Positions 58,579 to 64,000 of a DNA stretch of 64,000 nucleotides are shown here, piece by piece. The number at the start of each line of letters is the position of its first letter. Positions within the stretch are counted from its first letter, which is position 1. The notes under the pieces were generated by a model. It ran no database searches. It was not told the origin of the DNA and worked only from the letters and a program-made list of their open reading frames with translations. A program made the position numbers and the translations under genes. The DNA is from Propionicimonas sp. (GTDB lineage Bacteria > Actinomycetota > Actinomycetes > Propionibacteriales > Propionibacteriaceae). The stretch is taken from NCBI GenBank assembly GCA_013791955.1, contig VMSW01000008.1, positions 124,001 to 188,000 on the forward strand, written 5' to 3'.

Positions 58579-59277
58579 GTGGACCTGATCAGCGACCTGT
58601 GGCAACGAGCGACCGCAGTTCAGCCTGCGCCGCAACCGTCAGTGATGATCGCGTTGGCGGTGGCGGCGCTCGCGTTGGTGCTACTCGTCTGGCCGCTGGT
58701 GCGACTGTTCGTCACCGTCTGTCACGAAGCCGGCCACGCCGTCGCGGCCCTGCTGGCCGGACGCAGGCTAACTGGCATCCGGCTGCACTCCGACACTTCG
58801 GGGCTGACCCTTACTCGCGGACGTCCGACTGGTCCGGGAATGGTCTTCACCCTGTTTTCGGGCTACCCGTCCGCAGCAGTGGTGGGGCTCGCCGTCGCTT
58901 GGATGGCTGGGGCCGGCTATGCCGCCGGAGCGTTGTGGCTGCTGGTGGTGCTGTTGGCGCTGATGCTGCTCAACATTCGCAACTTCTACGGGGCCTTGGT
59001 GGTGCTCGGGGTGGGGGCGATGCTCGCGATCGCTGGGTTGTACGCGCCGCCGGTCGCGCTGTCCTGGCTCGCCCATGGCTTGGCTTGGACGTTGTTGTTA
59101 GCCGCGCCCCGTCCAGTGTTGGAGGTGGCTGGCAACCGCGATCCTGGGACCGACGCTGCTCAGCTGGCCCGAATCACCTGGATACCGCGGCTTCTTTGGG
59201 TAACCCTTTGGCTGCTGCTCACCGTCGGCGCGCTGGTTTTCGGCGGCTGGCTGCTGCTGCCCGGACTGCGCCCCTGA
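58579..59277 (+). CDS. M50-family-like membrane metalloprotease
   Basis: A 232-residue membrane protein with HEAGH (His49, Glu50, His53) at the end of the second hydrophobic segment and RNFYG in a later helix, the M50B pattern of intramembrane site-2-type proteases. About six TM helices; no PDZ domain. GTG start at 58579. Substrate unknown; it immediately follows the repeat array. Confidence 0.83.
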   Translation: MDLISDLWQRATAVQPAPQPSVMIALAVAALALVLLVWPLVRLFVTVCHEAGHAVAALLAGRRLTGIRLHSDTSGLTLTRGRPTGPGMVFTLFSGYPSAAVVGLAVAWMAGAGYAAGALWLLVVLLALMLLNIRNFYGALVVLGVGAMLAIAGLYAPPVALSWLAHGLAWTLLLAAPRPVLEVAGNRDPGTDAAQLARITWIPRLLWVTLWLLLTVGALVFGGWLLLPGLRP

Positions 59278-59300
59278 CGCTGGGCTGAGTTGCTCCTATA

Positions 59301-59356
59301 GGGGACGGTTCCAATAGGAGCAGCGCATGGGGACAGACGTGGACGGAACCGTCCCC
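59301..59356. repeat. REP-like palindromic element
   Basis: GGGGACGGTTCC (59301-59312) and GGAACCGTCCCC (59345-59356). An alternative stem uses GCTCCTAT and ATAGGAGC around the left arm. Confidence 0.75.
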
Positions 59357-59382
59357 GCGTGCTGGATGCCCGGCCCAGGAGG

Positions 59383-59976
59383 TCAGTCTTCGGGTGGTGG
59401 TCCGGCGACCAGCAGGAGAGAGTCCTCGTAGCCACCGCCGATATCGATGCGAGTGATGTCTTCGACGTCGAAGTGCCGTGGTTCGCCTTCCCAGGCAGCC
59501 TTGACGGTGATCTCTGAGAGTCGAAGGGTGTCGGCCTCCAATGACCGCACTGCGCCGATCCAGCAGGAGTCCGGGCGGTCGAATTCCGTGAACACGGAGA
59601 TGATCGGCCTGATCTCATTGGCCGAGGCGACTAAGCCGCCCAAGCCGTCCAGGTCAAGAGCTACTGCCGGGGGCGGCCACTGCTCCCAAGCCTTCAACGC
59701 TCGGATCTCGAAGCAATCCTGGTCAGGTTCGATGCGCACCGCCTGGATGTCCTTCAGCCGCACCACACACCAACCGTCGTAGGACCCGCTGTCGCGGTGT
59801 TGGGCAACGGCTATCCAATCAGTGCCGATGCCGGTGACGAAGCCGTCCAGTCGTTCGGAGTAGGGAATCCAGCGCCGAATGCTCATAAGCAGTTGGCCAT
59901 CGCGGGCCCGCTCCAGCCGCTCCAGCACTGTCGCATTGTCGATCGGTGGCTTCTTGGTCTTCTTCTTCCCAGACAT
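59383..59976 (-). CDS. Hypothetical protein
   Basis: A 197-residue protein with a Lys-rich start (MSGKKKTKK) and alternating short strands (DGFVTGIGTDWIAVAQH; DGWCVVRLKDIQAVRI; RHFDVEDITRIDIGGGY) suggesting a beta-barrel, perhaps Sm-like, fold. No signal peptide or TM. Not recognised. It is flanked by REP-like elements on both sides. Confidence 0.7.
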   Translation of the reverse strand: MSGKKKTKKPPIDNATVLERLERARDGQLLMSIRRWIPYSERLDGFVTGIGTDWIAVAQHRDSGSYDGWCVVRLKDIQAVRIEPDQDCFEIRALKAWEQWPPPAVALDLDGLGGLVASANEIRPIISVFTEFDRPDSCWIGAVRSLEADTLRLSEITVKAAWEGEPRHFDVEDITRIDIGGGYEDSLLLVAGPPPED

Positions 59977-60009
59977 AGCCCAATGATGGCGGACGGAACC
60001 GCTCAGGTT

Positions 60010-60048
60010 GGGGACGGTTCCAATGCGCTGCGCGGAGGAGCCGTCCCC
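60010..60048. repeat. REP-like palindromic element, short form
   Basis: GGGGACGGTTCC (60010-60021) and GGAGCCGTCCCC (60037-60048), a short hairpin that lies between the hypothetical gene and the DUF2200 stop. Confidence 0.7.
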
Positions 60049-60052
60049 GGCG

Positions 60053-60418
60053 TTAAGGGGAGAGTGTGCTGGAGCGCAGGATCGAAGACATCTTCCTTCC
60101 GCGGGCGAGCTCGTCGATGAGCTTGTCGAGGTAGCGGATTTGTTGCATGAGCGGGTCTTCGATCGTCTCGACGCGGTGTCCGCAGATCACGCCGGTGATC
60201 AGGGCGGCGTTTGAGTTGAAGGCTGGGGCTTGGGCGAAGAAGGTCTCGAAATCCAGCCCGTCAGCAAGCACCTGCTTGAGGCCAGCGTTGTCGTAGCCGG
60301 TGAGCCAGCAGATGATTTGATCCACCTCAGGCCCGGTGCGGCCCTTCCGCTCGGCCTTCTGCACATACAGCGGGTAGACGCTGGCGAAGCTGGTGGTGAA
60401 GATCCGAGCCTGAGTCAT
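60053..60418 (-). CDS. DUF2200-family protein
   Basis: A 121-residue protein with the family pattern FTTSFASVYPLYVQKAERKGRT, EVDQIICWLTGYD and ITGVICGHRVETIEDPLMQQIRYLDKLIDELARG. Function unknown. Its ATG overlaps the stop of the upstream YjbR-type gene (ATGA). Confidence 0.9.
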   Translation of the reverse strand: MTQARIFTTSFASVYPLYVQKAERKGRTGPEVDQIICWLTGYDNAGLKQVLADGLDFETFFAQAPAFNSNAALITGVICGHRVETIEDPLMQQIRYLDKLIDELARGRKMSSILRSSTLSP

Positions 60419-60858
60419 CGGCGATCACCGCTGCTGGCGCCCGAAACCGTCGCCAGTTCGCGCTGGCGATATTTCGGGAGTTTGGCGACCACCACGTCAT
60501 AGGCCTGATCAGCCAGCTCGATGATGTCGGCTGCAGGTACGGCCCCAGCCAGCGGGAGCGTGTTGAAGTAGGGCTGCTGCACTGGCGGGCAGTGATAGCC
60601 CCGCACCACCACGCCCGGATACAGCTCGCGGAACACCACCGCAGTGGTCGGGTCGCAACTCAGCGTCGCGGACGGTACGCCATGCAGGGTGAACACCTGG
60701 GCGAAGATCTTTCCGGACGGCTGCGAAGGCGCCTTGACCTTCACCACGGCCACGTCGATGCCAAAGGGGAAATCGAGAAATGCTCCGGGTTTGGCCAGGC
60801 AGTAGTCAATGAGTGCGTCGGCTTCCACGTCCACCAATGTAGGCGGCATCGCTGACAC
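60415..60858 (-). CDS. MmcQ/YjbR-family protein
   Basis: A 147-residue protein with the MmcQ/YjbR fold pattern: LIDYCLAKPGAFLDFPFG, VKVKAPSQPSGKIFAQVF, PYFNTLPLAGAVPAADIIELADQAYDVV. Proposed DNA-binding or unknown role. Start ATG 60858 or 60849; coupled to DUF2200. Confidence 0.88.
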   Translation of the reverse strand: MSAMPPTLVDVEADALIDYCLAKPGAFLDFPFGIDVAVVKVKAPSQPSGKIFAQVFTLHGVPSATLSCDPTTAVVFRELYPGVVVRGYHCPPVQQPYFNTLPLAGAVPAADIIELADQAYDVVVAKLPKYRQRELATVSGASSGDRR

Positions 60859-60880
60859 GCTGCGCGCCCACCGCAGACCC

Positions 60881-61960
60881 TCAGCGCTGCCGCGACACCA
60901 GATTCACGAAGACGTCCTCGATGGTGGGCTCGACTTCGAGCACCACCGCATCGGCAAAGCCGGCCCCAATAAGGCGCTGGCGAAGGTCATCGGCGCTAAG
61001 GGGTGAATGAGCTGCGGTCGCCGCGTGCAGCGATGCCCCAGACAGGTAGGCCTCGTCGACGCCTTCGGTGCTGACCAGGTAGTCCAAAGCCAGATCTGCG
61101 GAGCTGACGGTGATGTCGAAGATGCGCTGATCCATGTACTTGGTGCGCAATTCTGTGGGGCTGCCTTCGGCGATGATCCGGCCGCGGTAGATGAAGGCCA
61201 GTTGGTTGCAGTGCGCGGCTTCGTCCATGTAGTGGGTGGTGACGAACAGGGTCACGCCGCGCCCAGCCAGCTCATACAGCAGATCCCAGAACTGCCGCCG
61301 AGCCACCGGATCAACACCGGAGGTGGGCTCGTCGAGGAACAACAGCTCCGGTTCGTGAATGGTGGCCGCCCCCAAAGCCAGGCGCTGGCGCCAACCCACC
61401 GAAAGGTTGCGGGTCAGCTCGTCTTCGCGCCCAACCAGATCGGCCATTCGCAGCACGTAGTCACGCTGCTGAGCGAACTTCTCGGCTGGCAGGTCGTACA
61501 CGCCCGCGTAGAACTTGAGGTTCTCATCGACGGTCATGTCTTCGAACAAGGAGAACTTCTGGCTCATGTAGCCGATGCGCCGCTGCACCCGCTCGGGGTG
61601 GCGCACCACGTCAGTGCCCAGTACCTCAGCCAGCCCGGACTTGGGACGCAGCGTGCCGGTGAGCATTCGAATCGTGGTGGTCTTGCCCGAGCCGTTCGGG
61701 CCGAGGAAGCCGAAGATCTGGCCGCGGGGTACCTCGAAGTCGATGCCATCGACCGCGGCGAAGGTGCCGAAGGTCTTGGTCAGCCCGGTGACCTTGATCG
61801 CTGGCCCTTCGACAGGCTCAGGGAACTGGGGGGAGGGCTCAGGGAACTGGGGCAAGTTGGCTGAGCTTGTCGAAGCCTCAGGCCCTTCGACAGGCTCAGG
61901 GAACTGGGGGGAGTGCTCAGGGAACTGGGGGGAGGGCTCAGGGAACGGGTGCTCGCTCAT
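60881..61960 (-). CDS. ABC-2 exporter ATPase with repeat-encoded N-terminal extension
   Basis: A 359-residue ATPase. The domain begins near residue 53 (AIKVTGLTKTFG) with Walker A GPNGSGKTT, signature LSVGWRQRL, Walker B LLFLDEPTSGVDP and H-loop TTHYMDE; a C-terminal NodI/DrrA-like domain follows. Residues 2-52 (runs of PQFPEPVEGP and PEASTSSANLP) are translated from the dispersed repeat at 61804-61948. ATG 61960 keeps a GGAG ribosome site and lies 10 nt after the permease stop, so the start is intact and the repeat entered just after it. Confidence 0.88.
   Translation of the reverse strand: MSEHPFPEPSPQFPEHSPQFPEPVEGPEASTSSANLPQFPEPSPQFPEPVEGPAIKVTGLTKTFGTFAAVDGIDFEVPRGQIFGFLGPNGSGKTTTIRMLTGTLRPKSGLAEVLGTDVVRHPERVQRRIGYMSQKFSLFEDMTVDENLKFYAGVYDLPAEKFAQQRDYVLRMADLVGREDELTRNLSVGWRQRLALGAATIHEPELLFLDEPTSGVDPVARRQFWDLLYELAGRGVTLFVTTHYMDEAAHCNQLAFIYRGRIIAEGSPTELRTKYMDQRIFDITVSSADLALDYLVSTEGVDEAYLSGASLHAATAAHSPLSADDLRQRLIGAGFADAVVLEVEPTIEDVFVNLVSRQR
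61804..61948. repeat. TTCGACAGGCTCAGG-family repeat array inside the ATPase gene
   Basis: CCTTCGACAGGCTCAGGGAACTGG appears twice directly and once inverted (AAGTTGGCTGAGCTTGTCGAAG), with three shorter GCTCAGGGAACTGGG echoes. All are in frame with the ATPase in both orientations. Confidence 0.9.
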
Positions 61961-61969
61961 CGACGTCTC

Positions 61970-63091
61970 CTACTCAGCGATCCGGCGGCGGGTGGCGATG
62001 ATCGAGGCGGTGAAGATCACTGCGGCGAAGCCGGCCAAAATCAGCAACTGCGGCGCTAGCGCGGCGAAGCCGCTGCCCTTGACGAAGGCGCCGCGCAGCA
62101 CTTCGAGGGCGAAGGTCAGCGGAATCAGATTGGTCAGCGGCTGAATCAACGGTGGCATTGAGGCAATCGGGAAGATGAAGCCCGAAAGCACCATCGTCGG
62201 CAACATGATGAACATCATCGCCTGCTGCGCCTGTTGGCGGGTGTGCGAAACCAGCGAGACCAACAGGCCCAAGCCGATGCAGGTCAGCATGAACAGCGCC
62301 AAACCGACCAACACCACCCCAAGCTGACCGTTGAACGGCACTCGGAACCACAAAATGCCCACTGCGGCCACGATCAGCATCTGCAGCGTCGCCAGGCCCG
62401 CATACGGCGTCAGCTTGCCGATCAGATACTCACTGGCCCGAATCGGGGTGACGAACATCTGCTCCAAGGTGCCCGACTCGCGTTCCTTCACCACCGCCTG
62501 GCTCATGATCGCCATCAGCGAGATCATCATGATCGCGGCGATCAACCCCGGAATCATCGTGTTGATCGGATCCAGCGTCGGGTTGAACATCACCCGAATC
62601 TGCGCGTCCACGCCAGGGGCGGCCACCGAGACTCCCGCATCGGTCATCACTTGGCGGTTGTAGCGCGAAATGATCTGGGACGCATACCCGCTGCCAACCG
62701 CTGATACCTGGGAATCGGAGCCGTCAACGATGATGCCGATCTGGGCGGTCTCACCGCGATCTAGATGATCCTGGGTGCCAGCCGGAATGACCACCGCTAC
62801 CTGAATCTGGCCCCGATCCAGCAGCGGACGCAGATCGTCCTCGCTAGTCGGACGGGCATTGATGGTGAAATAGCCGGAGCTGGCGAACTGATCGGTCAGC
62901 GCGCGAGAAGCGACACTGTGATCCAGATCGACCACAGCAGTGCTGAGGTGGCGAATGTCGGCGGCCACCACGTAGCCGAACATGACCAGCTGAATCACCG
63001 GCATCAGCAGCAGCAGCCGCACCAGCATCGGGTCACGCTTGAGCTGGGTGAACTCCTTCCAGATCAGCAGTCGGATCCGTTTGCCACTCAT
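61970..63091 (-). CDS. ABC-2-type permease (ABC exporter subunit 1)
   Basis: A 373-residue permease: basic N-terminus (IWKEFTQLKRDPMLVRLLLLMPVIQLVMFGYVV), a large extracellular domain (about 50-170) and five C-terminal TM helices with VKERESGTLEQMFVTPIRASEYLIGKL and LPTMVLSGFIFPIASMPPLIQ, the YhhJ/YbhR pattern. ATG 63091 overlaps the stop of the next permease (ATGA). Confidence 0.9.
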   Translation of the reverse strand: MSGKRIRLLIWKEFTQLKRDPMLVRLLLLMPVIQLVMFGYVVAADIRHLSTAVVDLDHSVASRALTDQFASSGYFTINARPTSEDDLRPLLDRGQIQVAVVIPAGTQDHLDRGETAQIGIIVDGSDSQVSAVGSGYASQIISRYNRQVMTDAGVSVAAPGVDAQIRVMFNPTLDPINTMIPGLIAAIMMISLMAIMSQAVVKERESGTLEQMFVTPIRASEYLIGKLTPYAGLATLQMLIVAAVGILWFRVPFNGQLGVVLVGLALFMLTCIGLGLLVSLVSHTRQQAQQAMMFIMLPTMVLSGFIFPIASMPPLIQPLTNLIPLTFALEVLRGAFVKGSGFAALAPQLLILAGFAAVIFTASIIATRRRIAE

Positions 63092-64000
63092 GCCCGTGCC
63101 TTTCGTCCGTACAGCCGAGCGGCCACCAGCACCATCACCAGCGCGTAGCCGGCCAGGGTGAGCAGCTCTGGCCACAACTCGGCGAATCCGGAGCCCTTCA
63201 GGAACACCCCGCGCGAGATCGTGACCATGTAGCGGGCCGGGAAGATGCCGGAGAACCACTGCAGCACCACCGGAATCTGGTCCAGCGGGAATGCCAACCC
63301 CGACAGCAGGAAGCTCGGCAGGAAGGCGATCATCAACGCCATGATGTTCGCGGTCTCGGCTGAGGGGGCCACCGCCGAAATCAACAGCCCCATGCCGAGG
63401 GAAGCGAAGACGAACAGCGCCGAACCGAGCGCCAGCACCAGTGGGGTGCCGCGCAAGGGCACCCCAAAGACGGCCATGCCCAACAGAATCACCATCACCA
63501 CATCGATGAAGGCGATCAAGGTCCAGGGCAGCAGCTTGCCGACCATCAATTCGGTGCGCCGCATCGGGCTCACCAGTAACTGTTCCTCGGTGCCCAGCGC
63601 CCGCTCGCGCACCAGCGTGACCGCAGTCTGCTGCACGGTGACGATGGCGATGATCACGGCCATCAGGCCCGGAATCAGGAAGATCGTGGAGTTGCGCTCA
63701 GGGTTGTACCAAGTGCGCACTCGCGGCTCCAGCGCGCCGATGCCGCTCAGATCCAGGCCCTGGGACGCCGCCCAGGACTTGGTCATCGACTGGTCGTAGA
63801 GCTGGTTGAGGGCCACCGAATAGGCCTGCGAGATCTTGGCCGAGTTCGGCTCGCTGCCATCGATCAGCACCGCAACCTGAGCTTTGTCGCCAGCGGCGAT
63901 GGTTTCGCCGAAGCCGGCCGGAATCACCACCGCTACTCGGGCGGTGTTGGCGTCGAAGGCGGTGTCCACCTGATTGAGGGTGTCGCCGTGGGCGACCACC
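63088..64000 (-). CDS. ABC-2-type permease (ABC exporter subunit 2), 5' end outside window
   Basis: At least 303 residues of a second YbhS/YhhJ-like permease, cut at the window edge before its start. Seen: extracellular domain with VAVVIPAGFGETIAAGDKAQVAVLIDG, then VTLVRERALGTEEQLLVSPMRRTELMVGKLLPW and five TM helices. First gene seen of a three-gene exporter operon with the 61970 permease and the ATPase; a membrane-fusion subunit may lie beyond the edge. Confidence 0.9.
   Translation of the reverse strand, partial: VVAHGDTLNQVDTAFDANTARVAVVIPAGFGETIAAGDKAQVAVLIDGSEPNSAKISQAYSVALNQLYDQSMTKSWAASQGLDLSGIGALEPRVRTWYNPERNSTIFLIPGLMAVIIAIVTVQQTAVTLVRERALGTEEQLLVSPMRRTELMVGKLLPWTLIAFIDVVMVILLGMAVFGVPLRGTPLVLALGSALFVFASLGMGLLISAVAPSAETANIMALMIAFLPSFLLSGLAFPLDQIPVVLQWFSGIFPARYMVTISRGVFLKGSGFAELWPELLTLAGYALVMVLVAARLYGRKARA

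Overview
The window is high-GC DNA from an actinobacterium. Evidence for this includes frequent GTG starts, GTGA/ATGA start-stop overlaps, an orn gene next to tRNA-His, cytoplasmic-type ApbE, EtfD-like ETF:quinone oxidoreductase, and dispersed palindromic repeats. Gene content (ethanolamine ammonia-lyase, ABC-2 exporters, Opp-type sugar clusters) fits a Propionibacteriaceae-like soil or plant-associated heterotroph, but the genus is inference. No rRNA, phage, transposase gene or CRISPR array is present.

Layout: 1-3.1 kb holds tRNA-His (partial), orn, small ORFs, tRNA-Arg and an FAD oxidoreductase. 3.1-20.6 kb is one coherent sugar-acid/plant-polysaccharide cluster: a GH3 glycosidase, an HpaI-type aldolase and a CE7 esterase on the minus strand; a FadR-type regulator, SDR dehydrogenase, IlvD/Edd dehydratase, DapA-type lyase and SMP-30 lactonase on the plus strand; a Gfo/Idh oxidoreductase and ceramidase-like hydrolase on the minus strand; then a five-gene Opp/Dpp-type ABC importer. 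Two near-identical palindromes (ACTTGTC-N4-GACnAGT) sit at its two divergent promoter regions and overlap -35 boxes, so one regulator probably controls all of it. 20.7-24.3 kb is a small redox island: two tail-rich membrane-anchored peptides, ApbE, a ferric-reductase-like membrane protein, a NuoF-like flavoprotein and a 3-Cys ferredoxin.

24.4-30.6 kb holds an MFS exporter, eutBC, a DUF6226 gene bracketed by repeats, and an ethanolamine permease. 30.9-34.8 kb has a GH1 glucosidase, its GPH symporter and a secreted PQQ-type sugar dehydrogenase. 35.0-44.8 kb is a TetR-associated amine-oxidation operon (ornithine-cyclodeaminase-like protein, DAO flavoprotein, EtfD-like Fe-S membrane protein, EtfB, EtfA) followed by an APC permease with a structured leader. 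44.8-53.3 kb contains rnhA, a protease-fold protein lacking the serine nucleophile, an EamA transporter, two lipoproteins, a large cell-wall protein with an NlpC/P60 domain apparently nested in a degenerate glucosaminidase domain, and cysE preceded by a tri-cysteine leader peptide. 53.7-64.0 kb has LysR/EamA, a glutamine amidotransferase, nitroreductase, lipase, M50-like protease, small conserved proteins and an ABC-2 exporter cut by the window end.

Two dispersed repeat families run through the intergenic spaces: a GGGGACGGTTCC palindrome (REP-like) and a TTCGACAGGCTCAGGGAACTG family. The second has entered coding sequence, giving the ABC-2 ATPase a repeat-encoded N-terminus of about 50 residues.
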